From Albidovulum sp. (GTDB taxonomy: Bacteria > Pseudomonadota > Alphaproteobacteria > Rhodobacterales > Rhodobacteraceae), in assembly GCA_026989275.1 (NCBI GenBank), contig JALSJQ010000034.1, forward strand, positions 62,001-126,000: a stretch of 64,000 nt of DNA, written 5' to 3'. The position numbers were made by a program, and so were the translations under genes. The notes under the pieces are model-generated. The model was given only the letters and a program-made list of their open reading frames with translations, was not told the DNA's origin and ran no database searches. Of this stretch, positions 56,233 through 64,000 are shown one piece after another. Within the stretch, counting starts at the first letter, position 1. Each line of letters starts with the position of its first letter.

Positions 56233-57348
56233 ATGCGCTTTGTCGTCGGCACCATCATTCTCGCCGTCATCGGATGGATCGGCTACTGGTTCTACGCATC
56301 GGGCCTCGAGAGGGATGCGATCGGGCAGGAGATCGCCCGTCTGCGGGACGCAGGATACGAGGTCGGTTGGGAAAAGAGCGATTTCGACGGTTTTCCCTAT
56401 CGTTTCGACATCCATCTCACGCAGCCGCGCCTCGCCACCCCCGACGGCAGCTGGGGCTGGCAGGGCGACGAATTCTATTCGGTGCAACTCGCCTACAAGC
56501 CCTGGCATCTGATCCTCGCCTGGCCGGGGCGCCATGTGTTCGCGACGCCGGCCGGCCCCTTCACCATCGAGGGGGAACGGATCTGGGGCAGTCTCAAGTT
56601 TGGCCGCCGGATGCCGCCGCGCCTGCGCTCCGGGCGGCTCGAGATCACCCATGGCAGGCTGGCCCTGCCTTCGGGCGACGAAATTCGCGCCGGCAAGGCC
56701 CTCGTCGCCCTTGCCCACCCCGTGGCTTCGCAGGCGGCCGCCGCAGGGCCGGGAGCCGCCGGAGCCAAGGCGGAAGACGCGCCGCGCGATGCGCTGGCCG
56801 AAAAGATCGCCACCGCCGCCGCCGATGCCGACGAAGACGGCTATCTGCGGCTGGTCTCCCTCTCTCTGCCCGAACAGCTCCGCGCGCGCCTCGCCCTGCC
56901 GCCGGATCTGCCGCCGACCATCGAGCGGATCGAGCTCGATCTTTCCTATGGCGTCGCCGGCGAAGCGGACCGCCCCCTGCCGATCGACCCGGCCCGGCCG
57001 ATCGCCATTCGCAAGGCGGTCATCGCCTGGGGGGATGTGCGCCTCGAAGGCCGGGGGGTCCTGCGGCGGAACGAGACGGGGCGGCTGGCCGGCCGCTTCG
57101 AGATCGTCACCGCCGATCTGCCGGCCCTGCTCGACCATCTCGAAAAGGCGGGGTGGATCGAGAGCCGGCAGGCCGCGCTCATCGCCCGTCTCGGGGAGGA
57201 GCTGGCGCGCCAGCAGGCCGCGGCGCGTGCGCAGGCCGGGGAACGGTCCCACGCCGGGGAACGGAAGGCACTGCGCCTGCCGCTTTCCTTCGAGGGCGGG
57301 CGCATGCGCCTTCTGGGCCTTCCCCTCGGCCCGGCACCCGCGCTCTGA
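56233..57348 (+). CDS. DUF2125 domain protein
   Basis: A 371-residue protein with an N-terminal membrane anchor or signal (about residues 3-22) followed by the DUF2125 domain, a mostly alphaproteobacterial family of unknown function. The conserved start GYEVGWEKSDFDGFPYRFDI is near residue 40, and the WHLILAWPGRHVFATPAGPFTI block near residue 95. The Ala/Arg-rich C-terminal part is variable. The ATG at 56233 has aaggcgaagga upstream. The product is predicted periplasmic. It is divergent from the ChaC-like gene. Confidence 0.85.
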   Translation: MRFVVGTIILAVIGWIGYWFYASGLERDAIGQEIARLRDAGYEVGWEKSDFDGFPYRFDIHLTQPRLATPDGSWGWQGDEFYSVQLAYKPWHLILAWPGRHVFATPAGPFTIEGERIWGSLKFGRRMPPRLRSGRLEITHGRLALPSGDEIRAGKALVALAHPVASQAAAAGPGAAGAKAEDAPRDALAEKIATAAADADEDGYLRLVSLSLPEQLRARLALPPDLPPTIERIELDLSYGVAGEADRPLPIDPARPIAIRKAVIAWGDVRLEGRGVLRRNETGRLAGRFEIVTADLPALLDHLEKAGWIESRQAALIARLGEELARQQAAARAQAGERSHAGERKALRLPLSFEGGRMRLLGLPLGPAPAL

Positions 57349-57455
57349 CGGCCACGCGCCCCGCCCGGCATTTTGCGCCTGCCGCGTTCTCTGCACCGCC
57401 TGCCACCCGGCACCTGCGCCGCCCGCCGGATTGCATGGAAGGCGAGAATTCCCGC

Positions 57456-57486
57456 TTGACCTTCCAGTTGCAGGAAGCACGAAGAT
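57456..57486 (+). promoter_or_regulatory. CueR-type copper-responsive promoter before the multicopper oxidase
   Basis: A -35 hexamer TTGACC (57456-57461) and -10 GAAGAT (57481-57486) are 19 bases apart, the long spacing typical of MerR-family promoters. The spacer holds the dyad CTTCC-agttgca-GGAAG, matching the CueR operator (ACCTTCC...GGAAGGT in E. coli). It lies 100 bases upstream of a copper oxidase, its expected target. Confidence 0.75.
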
Positions 57487-57586
57487 CCGACTCGACAATG
57501 GGCGATTCGCCCCGAGCGTGAAAACTTGCCTATCGGACAACCCATTTCCATCGACTTGGCCGCAGGAAACGGCAGGAGAAACCACC

Positions 57587-59167
57587 ATGAAGCAAACACC
57601 ACATGACCACACGGGCCGACCCGCCGAGAGGCGGCCGGCCCCTGTCGGCAACGCCCTGCCCGGGGCGCGCATCGGCCCTGCCACGACCAGCCGACGCGAC
57701 CTCCTCGCAGCCGGAGCCGCCCTCCTCGCCGCGCCCTTCGTCCTGCACAGCGGGCGGGCCGCGGCGGCCGAGCGGCCCGCCCTGCCGATCCCGCCGCTCG
57801 ACAACGGGCACATCGAGGGCGGCGTGCGCGTCTTCGATCTCGAGGTGCGCCGCGGCACGCATGGCTTCTTCCCCGGTATCGGAACCCGCACGATCGGCAT
57901 CAATGCCGACTATCTCGGCCCGATGCTGCGGATGAAGCGGGGCGAGACGGTGCGTTTCAACGTCACCAATCGCATCGGCGAGAACATGACGCTGCACTGG
58001 CACGGCTTCGAACTGCCGGCCTGGTGCGATGGCGGCCCTCATCAGGTGATCGCCCCGAACGCGACCTGGCGGCCCGAATTCGAGGTGCTCCAGCGCGCCG
58101 GCAGCTACTGGGCCCACGGCCACCAGCTGCACAAGACCGCCGAGCATGTCTGGGCCGGCATGGCCGTGCTCATGCGCGTCGAGGAAGAGGACGGGCCGGA
58201 GCTACCCTCCGAATACGGGGTTGACGACCTGCCGGTCGCGCTTCAGGAGCGGCGCTTCACCGCGTCGGGGCAGATGCCCTACAACCCGTCGATGCCCGAC
58301 GTGATGATGGGCATGGCCGGCGACGTGCCCCTCGTCAACGGCGCGATCTCGCCGCGAGCGGAAGTGCCGGCGGGCCTGGTGCGGCTTCGGATCTGGAACG
58401 CATCGAACGCCTCCGTCTATCGTCTCGCCTTCGACGACGGGCGGCCCTTTGCCATGGTGGCTTCCGACGGCGGGCTTCTCGAAGAACCGGTGACGATGAG
58501 AAGTCTCGTCCTCGCCTCGGCGGAACGGGCCGAGATCGTGGTCGATCTTTCCGACGGAGCGCCGGTGCGCCTTGTCGCCGACACCATCCCCATCGCCGTC
58601 GGCATGATGGGCGGCATGGGCCGCGGCATGATGGGTGGCATGATGGGCGGGCCGATGGGCGAAAGCGCTCGGCGTTTCGATTTCCTCGAACTCGTGCCGA
58701 GGGGACGCGGCCGCGCCACGGCGCTTCCGTCGCGCCTTGCCTCGCTGCCTCCGGCCACGCGCGACATGGCCCGCTCCGTCCGCCCCTTCGAGCTCCAGAT
58801 GCGGATGGGGCCGGCCATGATGATGGGCCGCGGTTTCGCCATCAACGGCCGCTCGATGGACCCGCGGGTGATCGACGAGCGCGTGCCGGCCGCCACGGCC
58901 GAGATCTGGCGCATCACCAACGCTTCGCCGATGATGCACCCCTTCCACATCCACGACACCCAGTTCCGCATCCTCTCGCGCGGAGGCCGGCCGCCTGCGG
59001 CGCATGAACGGGGTTTCAAGGACACGGTTCTGGTGATGCCGGGCGAACCGGTGGAAGTGCTCGTCACCTTTCCCGACTATCGCGACCCCGAATTGCCCTA
59101 CATGTATCACTGCCACATTCTCGAACACGAGGATGCCGGCATGATGGGCCAGTTCGTCACCGTCTGA
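57587..59167 (+). CDS. Multicopper oxidase, CueO-like, Tat-exported
   Basis: A 526-residue periplasmic oxidase that probably detoxifies Cu(I). A twin-arginine signal (TSRRDLLAAG at about residues 34-43) precedes three cupredoxin domains. The four copper-site motifs are intact: LHWHGFE, YWAHGHQLH, MHPFHIHDTQ and YHCHILEHEDAGMM. A Met/Gly-rich stretch (about residues 340-360, repeats of GMMGG) resembles the copper-binding insert of CueO. The start ATG at 57587 follows caggaga. A CueR-type promoter lies upstream. No cueR, copA or copper chaperone is in the window. Confidence 0.93.
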   Translation: MKQTPHDHTGRPAERRPAPVGNALPGARIGPATTSRRDLLAAGAALLAAPFVLHSGRAAAAERPALPIPPLDNGHIEGGVRVFDLEVRRGTHGFFPGIGTRTIGINADYLGPMLRMKRGETVRFNVTNRIGENMTLHWHGFELPAWCDGGPHQVIAPNATWRPEFEVLQRAGSYWAHGHQLHKTAEHVWAGMAVLMRVEEEDGPELPSEYGVDDLPVALQERRFTASGQMPYNPSMPDVMMGMAGDVPLVNGAISPRAEVPAGLVRLRIWNASNASVYRLAFDDGRPFAMVASDGGLLEEPVTMRSLVLASAERAEIVVDLSDGAPVRLVADTIPIAVGMMGGMGRGMMGGMMGGPMGESARRFDFLELVPRGRGRATALPSRLASLPPATRDMARSVRPFELQMRMGPAMMMGRGFAINGRSMDPRVIDERVPAATAEIWRITNASPMMHPFHIHDTQFRILSRGGRPPAAHERGFKDTVLVMPGEPVEVLVTFPDYRDPELPYMYHCHILEHEDAGMMGQFVTV

Positions 59168-59178
59168 GCGGTGCGAAG

Positions 59179-59196
59179 CGGGAAAGACCTTTCCCG
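59179..59196 (+). terminator. Hairpin after the multicopper oxidase
   Basis: CGGGAAA (59179-59185) pairs with TTTCCCG (59190-59196) around a 4-base loop, 11 bases after the stop. No T run follows; termination is only probable. Confidence 0.45.
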
Positions 59197-59394
59197 AGCG
59201 GCAAGGGAGGCGGCGCGCATCGTGCGGGCCGCCTCTCCGGCTCGGCCCGCCTTCAGGCGAGGCACCTGCACCCGACAGGCGGCAGCGCCTTCATTCCTGC
59301 CCTGATGCGGGCGTGGCGGGCCGCTCCCTACCCGGTGCCCCTCCGGCGGAGAAGGATGCGACGGGGAGTGCAGCCCTCCCCCTGCCCGCCGGTT

Positions 59395-60681
59395 TCACTG
59401 ATCGGGATAGATCGGATACGCCTTGAGGAAATCGCGCACCTCGGCCGCCACCTTTTCCTCGACCGCGGCGTTGCCTTCGGGGCCGTTCGCGGCCAGCCCG
59501 TCGATCACCTCGACGATCCAGCGGCCGATCCGGCGGAAGGCCGCCTCGTCGAAACCGCGGGTGGTTCCGGCCGGCGTGCCGAGGCGGATTCCCGAGGTGA
59601 CGGTCGGCTTCTCCGGGTCGAAGGGGATCCCGTTCTTGTTGCAGGTGATATGCGCCCGCTCGAGGCTTTTTTCGGTGATGTTGCCGGTCACGCCCTTCGG
59701 CCGCAGATCGACCAGCATCACATGGGTGTCGGTGCCGCCGGTGACGATGTCGAGCCCGCCCTTCACCAGCTCGTCGGCCAGCGCCCGGGCGTTCGCGACC
59801 ACCTGCGCGGCATAATCGCGGAATTCGGGGCGCAGCGCCTCGCCGAAGGCCACGGCCTTGGCGGCGATCACATGCATCAGCGGCCCGCCCTGAAGGCCGG
59901 GGAAGATGGCGGAGTTGACCTTCTTCGCGATCTCGGGATCGTTGGTCAGGATCATGCCGCCCCGGGGGCCGCGCAGCGTCTTGTGGGTGGTGGTGGTGAC
60001 CACATGGGCATGGGGGAAGGGCGACGGGTGCACCCCGCCGGCCACGAGCCCGGCGAAATGGGCCATGTCCACCATCAGGAAGGCGCCGACGGCGTCGGCG
60101 ATCTCGCGGAAGCGGGCGAAGTCGATCTGCCGCGGAATGGCGGAGCCGCCGGCGATGATGAGCTTCGGCCGGTGCTCCTCCGCCAGGCGCGCCACCTCGT
60201 CGAAATCGATGCGGCTGTCCTGCCGACGCACACCGTATTGCACGGCGTTGAACCACTTGCCCGAGACATTGGGCCGGGCGCCGTGGGTCAGATGCCCGCC
60301 CGAGGCGAGGTTCATCCCCAGAATGGTGTCGCCGGGCCTGAGCAGGGCGAGGAACACGCCCTGATTGGCCTGGGATCCCGAATGGGGCTGCACATTGGCG
60401 AATTCGCAGCCGAAGAGCGACTTCGCCCGTTCGATGGCCAGCGTCTCGACCACATCGGCCCATTCGCAGCCGCCATAATAGCGCCGCCCCGGATAGCCTT
60501 CGGCATACTTGTTGGTGAAGACCGAGCCCTGGGCCTCGAGCACCGCCTTCGAGACGATGTTCTCCGAGGCGATGAGCTCGATCTCGTCGCGCTCGCGCTC
60601 GAGTTCGCCGCGGATGGCGGCAAAGACCTCAGGGTCGCGTTCCATGAGCGGTTCGGTGAAGAAAGGGCTGCTGTCGGCCAT
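59395..60681 (-). CDS. glyA: Serine hydroxymethyltransferase
   Basis: A PLP enzyme interconverting serine and glycine and supplying one-carbon units to tetrahydrofolate in the cytosol. It has 428 residues. The PLP lysine is in [34 protein letters not shown] and [13 protein letters not shown] near the start are fully conserved. The ATG at 60681 has ggggga upstream; the longer frame to 60756 is rejected. It stands alone, convergent with the multicopper oxidase gene and divergent from rplY. Its cofactor is made with pdxH, also in the window. Confidence 0.97.
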   Translation of the reverse strand: MADSSPFFTEPLMERDPEVFAAIRGELERERDEIELIASENIVSKAVLEAQGSVFTNKYAEGYPGRRYYGGCEWADVVETLAIERAKSLFGCEFANVQPHSGSQANQGVFLALLRPGDTILGMNLASGGHLTHGARPNVSGKWFNAVQYGVRRQDSRIDFDEVARLAEEHRPKLIIAGGSAIPRQIDFARFREIADAVGAFLMVDMAHFAGLVAGGVHPSPFPHAHVVTTTTHKTLRGPRGGMILTNDPEIAKKVNSAIFPGLQGGPLMHVIAAKAVAFGEALRPEFRDYAAQVVANARALADELVKGGLDIVTGGTDTHVMLVDLRPKGVTGNITEKSLERAHITCNKNGIPFDPEKPTVTSGIRLGTPAGTTRGFDEAAFRRIGRWIVEVIDGLAANGPEGNAAVEEKVAAEVRDFLKAYPIYPDQ

Positions 60682-60952
60682 GTCCTGTCCCCCGTGATGA
60701 TGCCTGCGGCGTGGCGGCCGCTGGCTGCTGTCTAGCCGATGGAGCGGCGGGAGCAAGGGGCGATATGCCCCGGCCGCGACATTCGGTCAGGCTTTCGCCG
60801 CGGTGCTCCGCCGCGACATTCGGCCTCCGGTCGCCCGGAAAGCGGCTTCCGGCCGATTCGCCTCTTGCCCAGGCGCGCGATTGCCCCTATAGGGCCGCTT
60901 CATGCGGGCATACACCCTGGAGGATGCCCGCCCAGCAGACAGGAGAAGAACC

Positions 60953-61588
60953 ATGGCTCGCACCATTCCCGATTTCAATGCCATGGCACGCGCGAGGACG
61001 GGCAAGGGAGCCGCTCGCCAGGCCCGCCGTCAGGGGCTCGTGCCGGGTGTCGTCTATGGCGGCGGCAAGGATCCGCAGCCGATCAATGTGCCCTTCAACC
61101 GGCTGATGAAATATCTGCGCGCCGGCCATTTCCTCTCGACGCTCTTCCGCCTCAAGATCGACGGAGTCGGCGAGGAGCTCGTCATCGCCCGCGAGGTGCA
61201 GCGTGACGTGGTGAAGGACCTGCCGATCCATGTCGATTTCATGCGCCTGAAGGAGAGCGACCGGATCGAGCTCGAAATTCCCGTCGAGTTCGTGGGCGAG
61301 GAAGAGGCGCCCGGCCTCAAGCGCGGCGGCACGCTGGTCGTCGTCCGGCCCGAAGTCGAGCTCGAGGTGACGGCCGGCAACATTCCCGACAAGATCGTGG
61401 TCGATCTCTCGGGCTATGACATCGGCGACGTCATCACCATCTCCAAGGTCACCCTGCCCGAAGGAACGGAACCAACCATCAAGGACCGCGATTTCGTCAT
61501 CGCCAACATCTCGGCGCCGTCGGGCTTTGCCGAGGCCGCCGCGAGCGAAGGCGAGGAAGGGGAAGCCGGGGAAGAGAGCGAAGGCTGA
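60953..61588 (+). CDS. rplY: 50S ribosomal protein L25/general stress protein Ctc
   Basis: A 211-residue long-form L25 that binds 5S rRNA. The N-terminal L25 domain (about residues 1-95; [11 protein letters not shown] is characteristic) is followed by the TL5-type C-terminal beta domain (about 96-185) and an acidic tail. The ATG at 60953 has aggagaag upstream; a shorter-spaced ATG at 60902 in the same frame is rejected. It is followed by a strong terminator. In many alphaproteobacteria rplY precedes pth, which lies 960 bases on here, separated by a gene on the other strand. Confidence 0.95.
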   Translation: MARTIPDFNAMARARTGKGAARQARRQGLVPGVVYGGGKDPQPINVPFNRLMKYLRAGHFLSTLFRLKIDGVGEELVIAREVQRDVVKDLPIHVDFMRLKESDRIELEIPVEFVGEEEAPGLKRGGTLVVVRPEVELEVTAGNIPDKIVVDLSGYDIGDVITISKVTLPEGTEPTIKDRDFVIANISAPSGFAEAAASEGEEGEAGEESEG

Positions 61589-61611
61589 TCCTTTCTCGAC
61601 GCCGTGCATGC

Positions 61612-61635
61612 GGGGCGGCTTCGGCCGCCCCTTTT
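61612..61635 (+). terminator. Rho-independent terminator after rplY
   Basis: An 8-bp perfect stem (ggggcggc at 61612-61619 with gccgcccc at 61624-61631) closed by a TTCG tetraloop is followed by TTTT, 24 bases after the rplY stop. Confidence 0.92.
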
Positions 61636-61771
61636 GCGTGGCCGCTTCCGTCGCTTCCTTCATCCGGTTCGCGCGCGGCGCCATGCGGGCCCGTGCCGGC
61701 GGGTGCGTCAGGCGCGGCGTTCCCGCTCCCCGGCTGCCGGCAGGTCCTTCCGCCTTCCGCCGGAACGCCCC

Positions 61772-62503
61772 TCAGCCGAGCCGCTCGAAACCGACCACCG
61801 CGCCGCGCGAGACATCGGGGCGGTAGGCATAGCCGCCCGCGAGCATGTCGCCGAAGATCCGGGCGATGCCCGGAAGGCCGTATCGTTGCCGGTGCAGCTC
61901 CATCAGCACGAAACGCGGCCCGAACGCCGCCAGCGGGGCCGCGAGCTCGATCTCCATGCCCTCGACATCGAGGGCGACGAGTTCGGGGCGGATTTCCGCC
62001 AGAAGCGTCTCGATGCCGAAGGCCGGCACCTCCAGCCTCTCCCCCTCTCCCTCCGCCTCTTCCGGCGCCGCCGACGACCAGAAGGCCCGGCCGCGCCGGA
62101 AGGCGATGCGTCCCCGGCCCTTCCCGGCGATCACGGCCCCCGTCCGCACGCGCACGCCGGCCTGTCCGTTGAGCGCCAGATTGTGGCGGATGACGGCGGC
62201 CATCTGCGGATCGGGCTCGAAGATGGTCACCTGCCCGGCTCCGAGATGACGGGCGAGGACGATACCCGTCGCCCCGGCCCCGCCGCCGATGTCGAGTGCC
62301 GGCCCGTCGCATTCGGCGGCCAGCCGCGCCAGCATCTGCCGCTCGAGCCGCTCGTAGCGGCCCGAACGCAGTGCCTGGCGCAACCGCGGGGTAAGGCGGT
62401 CGGCGGGCAGATCGAGCCGCATGTCGCCCAGGGCGAAGCGGAGCCAGCCCGCCGGTGGGTCGGACGCGGGGGAAGGGGCGGGCTCGTCCATTGCACTTCT
62501 CAT
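61772..62503 (-). CDS. FkbM family methyltransferase
   Basis: A 243-residue SAM-dependent methyltransferase. The SAM-binding ALDIGGGAGATGIVL is near residue 70, IFEPDPQM near residue 95, and the FkbM-type VALDVEGMEIEL near residue 178. Many FkbM-family members act on glycans or other small substrates, but the target cannot be predicted here. It is convergent with rplY and divergent from pth (49 bases between starts), an insertion into the usual rplY-pth order. An ATG at 62491 is an alternative start. Confidence 0.85.
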   Translation of the reverse strand: MRSAMDEPAPSPASDPPAGWLRFALGDMRLDLPADRLTPRLRQALRSGRYERLERQMLARLAAECDGPALDIGGGAGATGIVLARHLGAGQVTIFEPDPQMAAVIRHNLALNGQAGVRVRTGAVIAGKGRGRIAFRRGRAFWSSAAPEEAEGEGERLEVPAFGIETLLAEIRPELVALDVEGMEIELAAPLAAFGPRFVLMELHRQRYGLPGIARIFGDMLAGGYAYRPDVSRGAVVGFERLG

Positions 62504-62551
62504 CCGCCTTGCCTAATGCTCATCGGGCATCCTAACGCGGAGGAGCGGCAC

Positions 62552-63277
62552 ATGAAACTCCTCGTCGGCCTCGGCAACCCGGGGCGGGAACACGAAAATC
62601 AGCGCCACAATGTCGGATTCATGGCCGTGGACCGGATCCGCGAAACGGCGGGTTTCGGGCCCTGGCGGCGGAAGTTCCGCTCCCTCGCCTCCGAGGGACG
62701 GATTGACGGCGAAAAGGTGCTGCTCCTCAAGCCCCAGACCTGGATGAACCGTTCGGGCGATGCGGTGGCCGAGGCGGTCCGCTTCTACAAGCTCGCCCCC
62801 GAGGAGGTGATCGTCTTCCATGACGAGCTCGATCTCGCCCCGGGCAGGCTCCGAGTGAAGCGGGGCGGCGGCCATGCCGGCCATAACGGGTTGCGCTCGA
62901 TCCAGTCCCATATCGGGGCCGATTTCTGGCGCGTGCGCATCGGCATCGGTCACCCGGGGGACAAGGCCCGGGTGGTCGGCTGGGTGCTGGGCGATTTCAC
63001 CAGGGCCGATGCCGAGTGGCGCGAACCCCTGCTCGAAGCCGTCGCCGCCGAAGCGCCGCGGCTCGTCGCGGGCGACATGGCCGGGTTCATGAATGCCGTG
63101 GCCGCCCGCACGGCCGGCACCATGCCCGGCAGGCGAGAGAAGAAACCGCCGAAGACGCCCCCTGCCGGTCAGGCCCGGAAGAAAGAGGCTCCGCGCATGA
63201 AAGGTGCCGAAGCCGGAGAGGAAGACGCCCCCGCCACGAGCCCGCTCGAAAGGCTCGTCCGTCGCTTCTCCCGCTGA
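62552..63277 (+). CDS. pth: Peptidyl-tRNA hydrolase
   Basis: A cytosolic enzyme that releases peptides from prematurely dropped peptidyl-tRNAs. Catalytic and binding residues are visible: GLGNPG at residue 6, RHNVGF with the catalytic histidine near residue 20, WMNRSG, FHDELDL with the catalytic aspartate near 91, and GGGHAGHNGLRS. The core ends near residue 185; the last 55 residues are a Lys/Pro-rich tail that is not conserved. The ATG at 62552 has gaggag upstream. Confidence 0.95.
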   Translation: MKLLVGLGNPGREHENQRHNVGFMAVDRIRETAGFGPWRRKFRSLASEGRIDGEKVLLLKPQTWMNRSGDAVAEAVRFYKLAPEEVIVFHDELDLAPGRLRVKRGGGHAGHNGLRSIQSHIGADFWRVRIGIGHPGDKARVVGWVLGDFTRADAEWREPLLEAVAAEAPRLVAGDMAGFMNAVAARTAGTMPGRREKKPPKTPPAGQARKKEAPRMKGAEAGEEDAPATSPLERLVRRFSR

Positions 63278-63592
63278 AGCCGACCGGCTGCCCGGCCTGC
63301 GGAAAGGGGCCGCGCGCGAACGGCCACCCGGCAAGCGGTGACGACCTTTTCGCCCCGTCCCGGACCGCGCATCCCGGCCGACATTCCCTCACAAGAGCCC
63401 TGCCCCCGCCCGGTCGTCCGCCGCGCGATCACGGGACGGGGAAAGCCTGTCGCGCCAAGAGGCCCCGATCTGCGGGCAAGCCCCCGTCTCGCGCCGCCGT
63501 TTCCCGCCATCCGCGCAACACGCACCGTCCCGTGCGGCGCCCTGCGCCTGCCTCGTTCCCGCCGGTCGAACACATACCCTCGGAGCGCCCTG
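63278..63592. other. Gene-free stretch between pth and the LuxR-type gene
   Basis: About 315 bases between two convergent genes. No hairpin with a T run, no tRNA and no credible frame was found. Confidence 0.45.
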
Positions 63593-64000
63593 TCATCTCC
63601 GGCCGGCGACCGCGACCCGCCGCCCTTCCTGCGGCTCTTCCGCCCCTTCCCCGGCGGCTGTCGCGGCATCCTGCATCCGTTCGCCGACCGAGCCCTCGAG
63701 CAGTTCCTCGACGAAGATACCCAGCAGCTGCGCCCGGCTCGAGACACCGGCCTTGCGGTAGATCGCGTTCGTCTGGGCCTTCACCGTGCCTTCCGAGGTG
63801 CGCCGCAGGGCGGCGATCTCCTTCGTCGTCAGCCCCTTGATGGCGAACAGGGCCACGTCCCGCTCGGCCGGGGTCAGGCCCCAGCCGTCGAAGCGCTCGC
63901 GGATGATCTCCTCGAGCGCGCCGGCGGCGATCCGCAGCTGGTCCTCGAGCCGCCGGGTGCGACGGCTCATGTGCGACAGCACGGCCACCCCGAGAACCAC
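63593..64000 (-). CDS. LuxR-family regulator with N-terminal membrane helix (5' end outside window)
   Basis: The last 135 or so residues of a small transcriptional regulator; the N-terminus is cut by the window edge. The visible start VVLGVAVLSHM is the end of a hydrophobic helix, followed by a basic stretch. The C-terminal LuxR/FixJ helix-turn-helix reads WGLTPAERDVALFAIKGLTTKEIA and TSEGTVKAQTNAIYRKAGVSSRAQLL. Membrane-tethered HTH proteins of this size are common in Rhodobacterales; the target genes are unknown. Confidence 0.85.
   Translation of the reverse strand: MVLGVAVLSHMSRRTRRLEDQLRIAAGALEEIIRERFDGWGLTPAERDVALFAIKGLTTKEIAALRRTSEGTVKAQTNAIYRKAGVSSRAQLLGIFVEELLEGSVGERMQDAATAAGEGAEEPQEGRRVAVAGRR

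Noticed and set aside
60682..60952. A glycine or SAM riboswitch before glyA
   Set aside because: The glyA leader is short and I found no matching conserved core.

Overview
The window is a dense, GC-rich (about two thirds G+C or more by eye) stretch of a bacterial chromosome. Gene content points to an alphaproteobacterium, probably near Rhodobacterales: DUF2842 beside purA, a tandem cold-shock-domain protein followed by DUF192, the YfgM/BamB/Der cluster, a ChaC-like protein divergent from a DUF2125 protein, a lone class II ribonucleotide reductase, and a membrane-anchored LuxR-type regulator. The genus cannot be named from this alone. I see no phage, insertion sequence, CRISPR array or plasmid gene; this looks like core chromosome with some transport and envelope functions.

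Layout. 1-5.7 kb: end of acetyl-CoA synthetase, a DUF2231 membrane protein whose start looks frameshifted, a phosphatase, DUF2842, purA, a small membrane protein and secG. 6-12 kb: a haloacid-dehalogenase-type hydrolase, thymidine kinase, a 2-hydroxyacid dehydrogenase, a ybjN-proC-csaA unit and an MFS transporter. 12-21.6 kb (all minus strand): cysS, cimA and a squalene/phytoene-synthase-like gene overlap as one operon; then a secreted orphan protein and the B12-dependent ribonucleotide reductase nrdJ, which has a leader of about 440 bases with two NrdR-like boxes upstream, and a tRNA-Pro. 21.7-24 kb: DUF192, a double cold-shock protein, pdxH. 24.3-31 kb: a GlxA-type regulator and a five-gene branched-chain amino acid/amide ABC importer. 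31.4-36 kb: fabI, gpt, purF, a DUF1284 protein, bioY. 36-41 kb: an SDR protein, then yfgM-bamB-der. 41.4-46.4 kb: a two-gene RND efflux system. 47-51 kb: clpA and an M23 peptidase. 51.4-55 kb: a MotA-like/OmpA-like pair. 55-59 kb: ChaC-like, DUF2125, and a multicopper oxidase behind a CueR-type promoter. 59-64 kb: glyA, rplY, an FkbM methyltransferase, pth and the truncated LuxR regulator.

How the genes fit together. Nucleotide supply is well represented (purA, purF, gpt, tdk, nrdJ), as are translation and protein quality control (cysS, tRNA-Pro, rplY, pth, csaA, clpA, secG), envelope biogenesis (bamB/yfgM, M23 peptidase, the MotA/OmpA pair) and import/export (ABC importer, RND pump, MFS). 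The most unusual items are the MotA/OmpA pair, whose peptidoglycan-binding partner carries about 590 residues of predicted coiled coil with a recent 28-residue duplication; the nrdJ control region; an RND permease with two extra hydrophobic segments; and the CueR-like promoter of the copper oxidase.
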